A stretch of DNA of 64,000 bases from Wurfbainia villosa (Eukaryota > Streptophyta > Magnoliopsida > Zingiberales > Zingiberaceae): contig CM045990.1 of NCBI GenBank assembly GCA_025175895.1, positions 41,970,658 through 42,034,657 on the forward strand, in the 5' to 3' direction. The translations under genes and the position numbers were made by a program. Under the pieces are notes generated by a model. It saw only the letters and a program-made list of their open reading frames with translations, was not told the DNA's origin and searched no databases. Shown here piece after piece: positions 1-12,336 of the stretch. Positions within the stretch are counted from its first letter, which is position 1. Each line of letters opens with the position of its first letter.

Positions 1-1219
1 GCTTGAGAATAGGATTCTCAGATCGAGAGAGACTTGGTTTGGTTGGACCAAATAAAGAGCGAGTACAAAATTATTTCAGTCGCATCGGAAGCATGGATGA
101 GCCGAGTCTTATGAAGACATGATGGATGAACCAAATTGGTTTGGTTCTAATCCTATGGTGGAAAATAAACCAAAGGGGTTTGGTTTATTTTATACGAATG
201 AATCGAAATTGATTTGGTTCATTTTAACTTAAAATAGACTAACGTGGTTTGGTTTATTTTAACTTAAGTTAATGGAGCGGGTTAACAGATTTTGATTGTG
301 AACCAATAACCCTTTAAGAAAAAGTTTCTTGAGAAAAAGTGTTTAGAGAAGAGGTCTTGAGAAAAAATCTCTTAATGGATAAGAGATACGTTCTCTATAA
401 ATAACGGGGTTGAGAGATAATCCGGAATCAATCGGTTCAAGGTTTTCGAAATCCTAGCCTCCTCTTCTCTTCCTTCTCTAGAGTTACTACCCAACAAGGT
501 TGCCACCGCCCTCCTTGGCCGGACCACCCTAGCTGCCGCCGACCTCCACCTGCCGCCGGCCATCCTCCGACCATCCTCCCTTGGCTTCGGTGACCAAGGA
601 CTAGTCGGCCATCTTCTTTGGCCGACACCAACTCCTCCACCACAAGCTGTCTAGTTTTAGTCAGCTTGTTGTCCCTTGCATGAAAAGGTCATTTTATCAT
701 TGTTTCGTGCTCCGACAATAACCTACTTGCCGGGGATTAGATCTCCAGCAATTCCCTTTGGTAGAGGACCAAGGTTTCGTCAATTGGTTGACGAAAACCG
801 CTTTCGAGAAGCGAGTTCGTGGAACTCGATTTTTGGATCTGAATTTGATTTGGATTGTGATCATCTCTCGATCACAACGTTTTCGATTCGAGACTAGTAT
901 CTTTGAGAAGACGGAGCTCGTGGCTTTGTGAAACTATCCCAACGATACTCGACGTGGATACGGATAGAGGCGAGACTTGCAAGTGTCACTTGGTTAATGT
1001 CATTCCCGTTTCACGTAATCCGTCAGGTATACCTAAAGTAGTTTTCCTTTATTACAAAATTTGAAACGGCGATTATGTCTACACATGTTGTATCCTTTGT
1101 ATGCGTATGGTGTGTATATTGTAATAAATAGTTTATTACTTGTTTTTCTTATGTTGTGTGTATGTTTACGAAATGTGTTCGAACACAACACCCACGTTGG
1201 TGCCCGAGGAAACCCAACA
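1..1219 (+). mobile_element. LTR-like segment, partial (left end outside window)
   Basis: A TATAAATA box at about 396-403 is followed by a pyrimidine-rich, CT-rich leader (455-485). The segment closes on AACCCAACA at 1211-1219, the kind of CA end seen on copia LTRs in this window (compare CCCAACA at 8522). No primer binding site follows, because a fragment of another LTR starts directly at 1220. No coding region was recognised. It may instead be a promoter or leader of some other repeat, so the call is tentative. Confidence 0.35.
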
Positions 1220-1836
1220 ATAACCTCAATCGATTGATAAACCTCAAACATGAGGTTTAACTCAAGTATGATCCCTTCATACTTGATAGACCACCCTTAA
1301 TCTAGACCTAAGTCTTCTAGTCACCTCCATCAGCCTCACGCCTATTGGATCCCTCCAAGTCATCCATGACTTGTTCATCCATACTCTAGCCTTCAGGTGC
1401 TTCCATTGGCTATTGTTATGCTAATCGGGTCTACTTTGTCAAGGTATATTTGGACTTACGCTGTCAAGACACATGCTTGGATTTTACGTCGCCAAACATT
1501 GGACTTATACCGCCAAGACTACAGCTTGGACTTTACGCCACCAATATATTACACCCTTGGACTTTCCAAATGCCAAGTATCCATACTTGGACTTTCATCG
1601 GCAAAGTTCACTTGGACTTTACATCGCTAAGACTATAGCTTGGACTTATGCTATTAAGACTATACCTTTGGACTTTCCATACCAAGTACACAAGACTTGA
1701 GCTTTCCATATGTCAAGTGCACAAGACTTAGACTTTCTATGACAATCACATTGTCATATATTTTGTCGAACATCAAAATACTGCTCGAGTAAAATTCGAG
1801 TTTGGTCAATCATGATCTGGGCCGATTGCACCAACA
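1220..1836 (-). mobile_element. Truncated RLC-7/RLC-3-type LTR (U3 part only)
   Basis: Reads on the minus strand from TGTTGGTGCAATCGGCCC (ending at 1836) through the minisatellite with AAGTCCAAG units (about 1440-1740) to the block on tens of bases that also occurs at 19940-20100 and 44100-44290. It stops at the AAACCTCA/TGAGGTTT palindrome near 1220-1255, so R and U5 are missing. No target duplication was found. The reading frames in the minisatellite are repeat artefacts. Confidence 0.8.
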
Positions 1837-1839
1837 AAA

Positions 1840-2050
1840 ATCACTGGCCAATATGAAAAAAGGGTATTTTGATGACCAAATGGGATAAATCCATCAGTTC
1901 ATAATCCAAGCTGCACATTGTTGGGACCCAAGGCAAATGAAGGATAAGTGTAATCAAAAGGCTTCCAAGCTTCACTGAGATGGGTGTGCCATTTTTCCAT
2001 CTATGCAATAACTTTTTACATGGTAAGTCATGTGTTCACAAGTATATGTA
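1840..2050 (-). pseudogene. CACTA (En/Spm) TNP2-type transposase remnant
   Basis: On the minus strand, translation gives DGKMAHPS, then after a frameshift EAWKPFD, FALGPNNVQLGL, an in-frame stop, TDGFIPFG and SYWPVIF. These line up in order with the conserved TNP2 block of plant CACTA transposases (DGKM.HP..S.AW..FD, F..EPRNVRLGL.TDGFNPFG, YSCWPV), recalled from family knowledge. A frameshift near 1990 and a stop where the family has Cys show it is dead. The CACTA-like end at 3640-3973 probably belongs to the same decayed element. No other transposase exons were recognised between them. Confidence 0.7.
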
Positions 2051-3639
2051 GATGCATAAAGCCTTTTAAGTCTAAGTATCAATGACAAGTACTGCAAGAC
2101 ATGAAAAGATGCTTCTTTTTGCACTCTAGGTTTTCTTGATTTGTATCTGGGATGAAAGAAAATGGGGCATCTTTGTAGTCTTTCTATTCTTCATAATTAT
2201 ATAGAATACAATTATTCATGCATGTATCATTTTCTTATAATCGAGTCCAAGATTGGCAAGTTACTTCTTTGTTTTATACAAAATTGATAGTAAATTTTCA
2301 CTTTATGATAACATATATGCTTTTTATTATTGATGTGAATCTATCATTGCATGCCTCAAGTAGATTATACTCAAACTTATGATTTAACAACTGCATCAAA
2401 GATGAAAGTTCAATGTGATTTTTTACAATCATTCCATAGTGGTTCATCAACATCCCTTATTAAGTAAAAAAAACTTCAACATCATAATTGAGTGGTTTTT
2501 CATTACTTATTCTAGTCCAATCAAATTTTGATCAATAATCTCAATCACCATAGTTCTATAATGAGATCCTTCTTCACGATGAACTCTTTCAGAATTATTG
2601 ATTTTCTGTATTGGTTCACCATGTGCATGTTATTGCTCATAGCCACGAGTGAATCCATTTTTGACGAGGTGATAATGCACATCCTTTTTCTTTAAAAATT
2701 TTCTATTGCAACGCTGGTTGCATGAACATCTTAGTTTAAGACATCATTTTTTAAACAATACTATTGATTGTTATAATATCATATAGAAATAAATTTTAAG
2801 AGCATCATTTTTTAAGAAAAAACATAGGAAGAGATAAATAATTTAATCCTTCAAAAAAATCATTAATAATGGAAACTCTATATCCAACTACAAGTCAACA
2901 CAATACACTTAGGCAACGAAGAAGACGGAGATGTTAGCAATATATACTGACCTACAAGATGACGAGCGATGGTCGATAGACGGAGAGGTTAGTGGTAGAA
3001 ATGAGGAAAGATTTATATAGGCATAAGATAGATAATGGATGGCAGACGATAGCTTAGAGGGTGAGCGATAACCGACGGATGAAAGGCAAGAAATGACTGC
3101 GAAAAGACAATGGAAGGGGAAGGGAATGGATGAAAGGTAAGCTACCGTGAGAAGGTGACAGAAGGGGAACGGACAAAGGACAATGAGCAACCGTGAGAAC
3201 ATGGCGGAAAGGAAAGGGAATATATATATATATATATATCATTATTATTAATTTAAAATTCTTTAATACATTAAAATGTATTCCCAATTTAGTATAATAT
3301 TTTAAAAAAATATTATTGGTTAAATTATTTTATTTTTGTAATCTTAGATATTTATAATTTCAAATTACTTATTTTCAATAATTTTAAAAGAATTAGTATT
3401 AATAATAAATAAAAAAATTTTTTTAATTTGTACTAAAAATATTTTAGTATTAATCAAATATATTGTATGTCTCGTAACTAAATCCGATTTAAAAGTTACG
3501 ACCTCTTCAACCTTCTATATCATTTCATAATATTCAATTGTGAACTATAATTTTATTATCATCTAATCATTCGATTTAACCATGTCACGTGACAAGTGGA
3601 TGCAATTGGTGTAGCACAGCCACACTGTCAAAATAATTA
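2051..3639. other. AT-rich stretch, no gene seen; purine-rich tract and (TA)n
   Basis: No exon or recognised element. About 2925-3220 is strongly purine-biased on the plus strand (GAAGAAGACGGAG, GATGACGAGCGATGG, GGAAAGGGAA), running into a (TA)n tract at about 3222-3239. It may be the interior of the decayed CACTA element bracketed by the transposase remnant at 1840-2050 and the terminus at 3640-3973. That is an inference from position only. Confidence 0.4.
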
Positions 3640-3973
3640 GAGAATAGAATTTTAATCTATTAAAAATAAATAAATTTATAATTATTTAATAAATTTCTTT
3701 TTAATTTATAAATAAATTTTTTTATTTAAAATTATTTTAAACATATGACAAATATAACTTCATATTACATTTCTAATTAATATTTAATTTTGTTTATAAA
3801 ATTTTATTTTATAAATTTGTTTCTAATTCATTTTAAATTTCATCTTAAATTTTTTATATACATTATATTTTATTTAAGTGAAATGGATTAAATAATAAAT
3901 ATATTTTTAATTTATAAATATTTAAAATAGATTTAAATTCCATTTTAATAATATGTTTTTAAAGTTTTTTTTT
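3640..3973. mobile_element. CACTA transposon terminal remnant
   Basis: This stretch aligns by eye with the last ~330 bases of the intact CACTA element ending at 18075. Shared strings include AATTATTTAATAAATTTC, TTTGTTTCTAATTCATTTTA and TATATTTTATTTAAGTGAAA in the same order. It ends in TTTTAGTG, a worn form of the terminal CTTGTAGTG. The opposite terminus was not found, so only one end is claimed. Confidence 0.6.
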
Positions 3974-5989
3974 TAGTGTCGAACACTTTTTTTCACCTAG
4001 TGAATTTTGCAAAAGATTGGAACAATCAATCTAGCGATCCTCACCGATCTATCTCACGACCATTGTAAGGGAGGTGAATCACGAGATCCTTTTGGACCTT
4101 GATGTGTAGGTCAAAGACAGTGGAGGGGCATCTGAGTCCAAGGAGAGATTTTAGACATTCCTCCAAAAATTGACCATATCCATTCTGCAACTGTTATACT
4201 GTCCCAATCAACACGTCATCCCGATGAAAACAAATATAAAAGCTTATTAGCTTTTAGAAATTAAGCCTTGTTTAAGAAAATAAGGTCGGAGAGACGAGCT
4301 AAATTGGGGTATGTATTGGGTTGAATTCAACACAATCCAAGGTGAACTCAATTTGTCCGAACCATATTCCGTTCAACCAAGATGAGTTTAGCTGGGAACT
4401 TGATTAGTATGCTTGGAATAGGTAGTGTCTTGGTAGAAATGAATGTTCAAAATGGAGTGGAAAAAACTTAAGCACTCAATTGGGTTTTATATCCTTATCT
4501 TCCTCATCGATCATGATCAACTTTATAAAAAAAATAAAATAATAGAATCGTCATACTGATGGAGGAGATAAATCAGAAATGCGATTCACAAGTATACATA
4601 TAGGGTCTATTGAGAGCTCAGACAGTGAAACTCTGAGATCGATCTCTGTCCACTACAGATATATCCCTGTGAACTTACCAACCGCATCAACCCTGGAAAC
4701 TATGATCAGCTATATCGAATTGGAATCGAGTGCTCATTTGATGGAGTTTTGCCACATGGAAATGCTTGACTAGTTAGTGATACATGGATTGAACCTCGTT
4801 GCTTTTACGATCCAACACACTTATATGTATTTCTTTTCTTAATCATTCATGATTAGTACGTTAATGAATTTTTTTTTTTTACAGATTATGTAAATATATG
4901 GTCATTGACATCCTTATTTTTTTCAGTTCGTGTTAACTAAACAACTCATTTATCTAAAGGACAAGTTAATTTGTCGTTTGCTAGGCTGAAGCCTCAGAGC
5001 TTATTTGATAAAAGCGCATTAGTAATTGCATTCAAATATCCATTCCAGGAATTTTGTGCACTTGTACAATGTTAGAAAGTATTGAAACTTGAGGACCAAA
5101 CGTACATATCTGACGATTGAGACTCAATCTTTTTAATCTATAAATATATACGTTTACAATCATCAGATAATTTTTTTTTAATATTTAAAATGCATTTAAT
5201 AATTATTATATTTTTTAATCTTTTTAGCTATTTATATATTAACATAATCATAAACCTTTCTAATTAATATCGGTATTTTTTAAGATCTAAATATATTTCT
5301 TCTCAGACATTTATATGAATTAAATGTAGAAATATCGTTTACCAATCTCTTTCCCACCAAGACCAAGCAATCTGTCTTCTTATTTCTTTCAATTAATGGA
5401 GGAAAAATTGAAGTCGTCAAAATAATCAATAGTATCAAAACTTATCCTTATATATTTCCACTTAAAATCGACGACGCCAATCAATCCTTTATCTTATTTA
5501 TCCCATTAAGTGGAGTTGGCCTACAATAATATTAACCGTAACATCTTTGAAAACAAAACTTGCAACCTCATGATGCTAACTTCTCCTTGATGCCTTGAAT
5601 CAAGCAAGTTCTTGAACTAAAGACTTGCCTTGAGTGGTGAAAGAATGACTGTACAGTAAATTACATCACAGGACTTAACAAGCACTTGCTACAATAAAGA
5701 TAATGAGATGAATATGGCTTTTCACCTAAAGATCTTTACGAGGAAAAAAAAAACACCGAGCAGCAAGAAACTAAAAGTCGTTGCTCTCGTCGAGCTAATA
5801 TATCAAAAATGGAAGGGTCATCTGGCAGCTATCTGAAATGGAAATGGAAATGGAAATAGAGACCATAAACACCCTCATAGAAGCCATCAATCGTATATAT
5901 TTTAGTTTGACATGGCTGGGCTAGAACTTTGGGGGTCCTTCATGCAGGGTGTGAGCTGCTGAACGAGTGCAGTGATCCATGCTAACGAA
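3974..5989. other. Intergenic / possible NIPA 3' region; nothing firm
   Basis: AT-rich with no recognised element. One open frame with an ATG at 4579-4773 (plus, 64 codons) has unremarkable composition and no known motif, and I do not call it a gene. The part next to 5989 would hold the 3' UTR of the NIPA gene, which reads leftwards. No polyadenylation signal was assigned with confidence. Confidence 0.3.
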
Positions 5990-7063
5990 TTAAGTGAAAT
6001 AATCCTGTAAAACCACTGCAACAAACTCCTCAGACAATAAATCATCGTCTTTCAGCTTTCCCAGCTCACCATTTCCTTGAATGTGACAAAATATTTTGGG
6101 AGAGAAAGGTGTGTGTAGATCTGCAGTTGCATGACAACAATTTGGGAGCGAAATAACATCAAGATTCACAACTAATTGTAGAGGAAATGAGGCACGATGC
6201 TAAACGGCACAAATCAGTATTGAAACTGAGAAAGGAGTCCCAAAGTAGTTGGATACTCTAGAGGTAGAATTGAACTGCTAATTATCCATGATATCAACAA
6301 TCATATAATACCATGATCGAGTTTTAGTGACGGAGAACCACACAATTTCCATCTAGACAAAAGAGAAAATCAAGTGTACATAATATTATATAAGAATGAT
6401 CTCCTTTTCTTTGTATTCAAAGTTGTCTCTAGATTGCGATTAGTCTTGACACAAATGAATAACTCTTATGATTGTGGAAAGTGAATATATGCAAGTACTG
6501 GACCATCATTCATCAAATGTACAAGGAAGATTTAATAGAATGAAGTTGCAGTAACATTATACCATTAGTGATCCAAGAACCATGTCTTTTATGATGGTTA
6601 AATTAAATCCAGTTTCAAGCATCATACTGTGTCCAGTACAATATGAATATCAATCAATAAGGGATGAAAAAAACAATTGATAGTATATAAGTCCTAGTAT
6701 TAGTCAGTCAGCTAACTGTAATACATTGATGTATTCCATATATGATACTTAAATTTTACCTGAAGAGGAAGGAGGTTGAGGATCTCTTGTCGAATGCAAC
6801 ACAGTAGTTCCAGAAATTACTGTAATAAGCCCACAAATCTCAGATGCAACATCACTTGCACTTTGCCCAGACCAATGCTGCACTTGTGTGAAAGAGTAAT
6901 CAATAGATATAAAATAAAGAATGAATATTAATTTAAGGTAACCACAAAACTCGTTTCCATATTTCAGTACCTTGAACATAATTGCACTTGCTAAAATAGT
7001 AAGAATTGTGAACATGGCATAATAGACCGGAGAAACAACTGCAGTATTGAAAGTATCTAATGC
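5990..7063 (-). CDS. NIPA-type magnesium transporter, last three coding exons
   Basis: Membrane protein of the plant NIPA (DUF803, drug/metabolite-transporter-like) family, proposed to move Mg2+. Three exons read leftwards. Exon 6971-7063 (31 codons, ALDTFNTAVVSP.YY) follows a CTCCAG acceptor and ends at GTACTG. Exon 6760-6877 (HWSGQSASDVASEICGLI, then HSTRDPQPP) lies between a GTGCAG acceptor and a GTAAAA donor. Exon 5990-6120 (GNGELGKLKDDDLL ... QDYFT, stop) follows CTGCAG. Phases agree: 0, then 1, then the final 131 nt. The first two exons contain the family's last two hydrophobic segments (around VVSPVYYAMFTILTILASA and GLITVISGTTVL). All three frames are open, so the piece could be functional. 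The exon normally preceding ALDTF (ending in a YLNK-like motif) was not found to the right, where the retrotransposon nest begins at 7912. The 5' exons either lie beyond the window across a giant intron or are lost. Confidence 0.85.
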
Positions 7064-7911
7064 CTGGAGAGGACAAAATTATAGCGAATTAGCATGGCTA
7101 GACACTCGATTGGTTCTGAAAGAAGATAAGAAGGAAAAATTGCAATTAGCTAATTTAAAGACAGACAGTGAATTGAAGCCACAAACCAGACTAACAATAA
7201 CATTCTCAGGAAAGAATATTAAAAGGCATGACAATCCCAAGATTATAAGTAATAAGGTAAAAATAATAATAATAAGACAACAATTCACTCAACCATTTTG
7301 GATCCTGGATTAGCCTTTAGATCTATTCCATTTAAGATGCCCATGTATTCTATCCTACCATGCAGTTTTTTAACCCATAAGTTCCTGCTCAATCAACTGA
7401 TCTTTAACATTAAAAGTAGCATAGTCAAAGCAATTTAGCCAGTGTGGGTTCATAACATTCTTTTCGAAAAGCACTACTCATGTTGGCTAAAACACTGAAA
7501 TAATTGATTAATAGCTACCTCTAACTTAGTTAAATGTTATAAGTATGAAAATATAGAAAATACTAGAAGCATCCTCTAGATCAAATTCTACATGGTATCA
7601 AAGTTCCCTTTATAGGTTAAGATTTACAAATATTGAAATAGCATCCCTTTGGGGAACGTGGAGGCACACAAACTTTGCCTCCTTTTGAAACAGGTTAGAG
7701 TGAATTTAAGTTAAGATAATATGTTAAATACGTCAAAGATGATTAGATAGTTGACATTGAATAGTGTCCAAACAGGTCAAAGTCGACAATGTATTTGCCC
7801 AAGTGGTTGGTAAAGAGTTAGCAAATAGAAAATCCAATAGGTAATTGTCATTGCAAATGAAAAGTTCAACAGATAAGTGGCAAGCCAAAAGACGAACACA
7901 AAGTTGGTAGT
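7064..7911 (-). other. NIPA intron sequence, no exon recognised
   Basis: Lies upstream (in gene sense) of the ALDTF exon and ends at the RLC-1 LTR. Both strands were checked for the preceding NIPA exon without success. The two open frames at 7047-7313 and 7079-7288 show no family motif. The sequence is AT-rich as expected for an intron. Confidence 0.5.
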
Positions 7912-8522
7912 GTTGGGATCACAATCGAAGTCCCACATTGGATCTAAATTAAGATTAATGAGTTAATCTTATTGGATCCTAAACTCGTTAGATTAATGGG
8001 TTAATCTAATTGGATTCTAAATTTATTGGATTACTAAATTAATCTAATCGAATCCGAACTTATTGAATTAATAGATTAATCCAATATACATTTGAGTTTT
8101 TCAAACAAGACCACGGATAAATCCCACGTTTAATAAAAATAAAGAAAATGTCATATTAGATATGAGTTGGAGGTTAAGTAATAAACACGATCTCATATGA
8201 TAAGTTCATGTAAGATTATATCAACCGGAAAGGCTAGGTCTTTTCGGTCTCTCATTAAATAGTAGCTAGCACTACGGCGTGGGATAATGAAAAAAATGAT
8301 TCTCCAATTGTGCTCGTGAGACGAGTGACGACAACTGTGCTCATGTAGATACCAAGGAGGCACGAACATATTGATCGCGCTCAGATCGGCTTGACTTTCC
8401 AACTTTGAAAAGTTCACACATCAAAGGTAATATTTTAAACAACATTCAATTCGAATTGCATGGATCCTATTGGGTTCCTTTTCCACTGTGTATTTTTTAT
8501 TTGATTTCGTTTTAGCCCAACA
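7912..8522 (+). mobile_element. RLC-1 5' LTR
   Basis: Begins TGTTGGGATCACAATCGAAG and ends TTAGCCCAACA, directly before a primer binding site. It contains short AT-rich repeats built on GATTAATGGGTTAATC (about 7950-8080). The five bases before it are GGTAG. No matching 3' LTR was found in the window, so the element is incomplete. Confidence 0.75.
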
Positions 8523-8523
8523 A

Positions 8524-8535
8524 TGGTATCAAAGT
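8524..8535 (+). other. RLC-1 primer binding site (tRNA-iMet)
   Basis: TGGTATCAAAGT directly after the LTR end at 8522, one A apart. It matches the copia consensus TGGTATCAGAGC (complement of the initiator-Met tRNA 3' end) except G to A at position 9 and the last base. Confidence 0.75.
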
Positions 8536-10061
8536 CAATTGCGAATTCGATTGAATCGTTTTAATATTTGATTTTATATTTGATATAGACAAACATGTTT
8601 ATTATGATTTTAGTTGAATGATTTATGAGTATCGTTGATTGATTCGGTACGAAATAGAAACTGTTTAATTAGATTAAACATTATCAGTTGTTTAATTTGA
8701 TTAAACAGTAGTGATTGTAGCATTCTCATGATTATATGAGCACTATAATCTTATTTCGTTCGACTAATCAAATATGATGGTTTTCAATACGATTGATATA
8801 ATACAATAATTAGTTGTGAACAAATTATGAGATATTAAACGTTTTGTTTAATTCATAATCGAAATTGTAAAACAATCTGTTGTGAATATTTTGTGATAAT
8901 CTGATGTTAATATTCAAGAGAAACAAGGCAACAACTCATTCAACGAGTTTAGTTTTTTTTTTAGCGAGATCGTCGCCAGGGGCGTTGCCCCTTAGAACCC
9001 CGCCAGGGGTGTTGCCCCTTGGAACCCCATATTGTTTTGCCACATAAATCGTTAATTATAATCATAATAAAATAATGTTATAGAATTGATACATGTGATG
9101 TATAGCATGGTGCATGGTTATGGTCTTTTTCTGATACGATTGGTTGTGTGTATAATTGTTGTAAAAATTAAAATAGCCTATGTCGTGCTTTTTTTCTCCT
9201 TAATTCAAGTTGTAAAATTTCTCTTCTCATCTAACTCCCCTCGAATGTAACTCGAGGTTTCTTTTATTGTAATGTACAAATTAGAATAGTGTTAGTATAA
9301 TACTAGACGATAAGGTTATTATTGAGGAGAAGGAGACCAACAACACATGCTAACTGATGAAGCACTTGGAGAAGATGTAGTTCCCTTATGTTGACTTTTT
9401 CAATCTTCTCATTGGCTTGAGAAATTCGTAAAAGTTAGAGCCATAACCATGTCATGTTTATTTTTTGCTTTGCTATATATGTTGACATATATCATGATTG
9501 TGTCATGTATGTTGATATATGTCATGTTTATATGTGTATATGATGCATGCTAAATTAGTTAAGTCAATTTAAAATGCCTACCAAAGTTTGATACTCATTA
9601 CTACCTTGATCAATAATAGATACATTTGCCAAAGTAAAGTGTCTTTATTTATCTTGGTAGAATGTGATAGGATAATTGTGATATTCGATTTATCAAACAT
9701 TGGGTATGACTTTACTAAGGTTAGTAGATATATTTGCCAAAGTAAAATGTCAATCAGACCTTAGAGGCATACCATTAGATGGGCAAAGAACAAATAATTT
9801 TGTTCACCTAATTATCCAAGAGTTGTATTAGATGCAATTGGTAAATATTACCATCTAAATAGCCAAGTCTTGGGCGATTAGACAAAGCTAAGTCAATATA
9901 AGGTAAAATATATATCTTGTCCCACAAAAATATTGAGCTTGCTCTTATCCACCTTATATTTTAGTAGGAGAACCATTTAATTAAAGTCCTAGTTAAATGA
10001 ATTTTAAATATGATACTTATTTCTGCATTTATTATTGTTATAAATAAAATACCCTATTACT
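8536..10061 (+). mobile_element. RLC-1 leader / internal region, no coding seen
   Basis: AT-rich sequence between the primer site and the gag frame. It holds a perfect-length 27-base tandem duplication of a GC-rich unit (8975-9001 and 9002-9028, GCCAGGGG.GTTGCCCC core), a short dispersed repeat TTTGCCAAAGTAAA.TGTC (about 9616 and 9733), and TATGTTGA.ATAT.TCATG repeats near 9478-9535. RLC-2 interrupts it at 10062. The last bases TTACT are the RLC-2 target duplication. Confidence 0.55.
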
Positions 10062-10964
10062 TGTTGGATCAAGAGAATCGCTAGAGGGGGGGTGAATAGC
10101 ATTCGTAAAACTTTTCTTTTTGTCGATTAAAACAAAGTATGTAGCGGAAAACTAAAACACAAATATTTTTTACTTGGTTCACAGCCCACCGGCTGCTAAT
10201 CCAAGGCCCTGCGATCCTTGATCGCTTCCGAAGGGCAAAATACTAAAAATCTCTTCCTCGTTGGAGGTAAGAGACAACCGAATACAATGATGTAGAGGAA
10301 GAGGTAACAACCTTACCTCTCCTCTTTGCAAACAATAATTAAGAAGTAAAAGATACCGACAAATAACTTGTAGCGGATGCACAGTCGGAGTAGCATTGTA
10401 GCACGAAGGATTGCGGAGAGCCGGCGCACTTAGGAGTTCATTGATTGATTGATGGGTTTGAGTCCTCTCCTCCTTTTATAGATTGTCGTCTTAGAATATG
10501 TCTCGATCCAAATCCAAAACTCGTGGATTTTATCTTGAGGTGATGACTTATCTTATCATGAGGTGGCGGCATCAATCTATATCTCTTTAACCTTGCACGC
10601 TGGTGATTAAATCGACATCATCGATCGGATCCTTTGGCAATCGACTCGACACCTCCGGTCGATTCTTGCGCCGAGAATTCCTACAACACAAGGTTAGCAC
10701 AAGAGATGCATAATGTCATACAGTGTGACAGTTCTTTGACTGTCTGATCTCGACTTCGGCATTCCTTCGGAAGCCTTGGTCGGATCGATGCCTACGATTG
10801 TCCTCTAACCGAGGACGCGTCCTTACCACCGCTCCACACCCGAAACTTACCTTTGGTCCTCCTGACCCGTCACTTAGCTTTCGGTCACTTGATCATCGAG
10901 ATTCTCCTGGCATCACCCGACCACCGAGGTTTCTCCCTCCGAGATTCTCCTGGTGTCACCCGAT

Positions 10965-12336
10965 TGTTGGAGGATCGTGGCCCGGCTAGAAGGGGGTTGA
11001 ATAGCCCAAACTCGTGCTTGATGGAAATCATTCATTCATCTCTACAATTCAGTTAATATGTGCAGCGGAAATACAATATACAAATGCGAATGTAAAGACA
11101 AATACACAAGCACAAGAACAACACGATATACGCGGTTCGGAACCTTAGGATTCCTACTCCATGGGGTAAGCTCAACGAGCTCGAATGATGATCACACCAC
11201 TACTCAAACTCCTTCTCGACAATAAGTCGGAAGTGGAGAAACCTCGTACAAGCAATTACAACAGTAATACAAAAGTACAAGCTAAAATACAAAGACAATA
11301 TGAATACAAGTAAATAAAACTTTACAACACTTTGCTTTGATCACTTGCTTTAGTTTGCTCTTGAAGGTTTGGAATGCAGCAGCAATTCCCCTCCAAAATC
11401 GTCTCAAATATCGCTGTGGAAATCCTCCCCAAGCTCCTCTTTTTATGTTTGCCTCGGGCTGATTCCGCGCCAATCAGTTGACTATTCCTGACCATCAGTT
11501 GACTACTCCTGTAGCCGTTGTCTCACAATGACTCGATCCACGATGGACATGTTCCAACAGATACACCATTAGTCAACTGAGCAAGCCATCAGTCGAGTGA
11601 TCTAGGCAATCAGTCGACTCGAAAAGGTTCTGCGCCTGCGACACCCTTCATCAGTCGACTGTCATCCCTTGGCAGTTGATTGATGGTGTATCAGTCGACT
11701 GCCAAACCCTAGTAGTCGACTGATTGGCCAAAAACTCATCAGTCGAACATCAGTCGATTGCTCTCGACTTAGATCAGTCGACTGCTATCTATAGTAGTCG
11801 ACTGGTGTCCGATAAAACCTCAAACACCAATGTTTGAGCATCTGACACTAGATCTCAGCCACTTGGCCAAGCACAACTCTCATCTCCCATGGAGTCTCTC
11901 ACCGAAGCTCTCTTAATCCGGCTACGTCCCTCGGGTGCACCAAGCGCACGACTTCCGCAATGTCATCCTTCGCGTCTTGCCCTAAAGTTTTCTTCCTTTG
12001 GCTTTACTCCATTCGCTCCTCGTCCGACGGTCCCTCGGATACACCAAGCGCACGACTTCTGAAATGTCATCCTTCACCGACTCAAGAACTTGAGACATGA
12101 GACGATGAACTTGCCAATGCTTTATCAAGCTAACCAAATGTCAAGACTCAAGCTTGGACTTTCAATGCCAAGCCTCATGCTTGGACTTTCACCGTCAAGG
12201 CTACACACTTGGACTTACGTGGCCAATGCTACACACTTGGTATTCCCATGACAATCACAGTTTTGTCTAACATCAAAATACTGCTCGAGTCAAACTCGAG
12301 TCCGGTCAATCGTAAGCTGGGCCGATTGTACCAACA
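10965..12336 (-). mobile_element. RLC-3 3' LTR
   Basis: Plus-strand ends TGTTGGAGGATCGTGG and GATTGTACCAACA. U3 (right part) has the minisatellite with CTTGGACTTTC units (12150-12245). About a dozen CAGTCGACTG-type palindromes lie at 11475-11815. A TATA-like ATAAAAAGAGG (minus) sits near 11438. It is followed at 12337 by the reversed polypurine tract, which fixes the orientation. Confidence 0.85.

Noticed and set aside
437..643. Arg/Gly-rich minus-strand frames near 372-643
   Set aside because: They are antisense to a CT-rich leader after a TATA box, and the composition alone gives such frames.
4579..4773. Possible small gene of 64 codons
   Set aside because: No recognisable domain, splice context or conserved neighbour. 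Length is within chance for this region.
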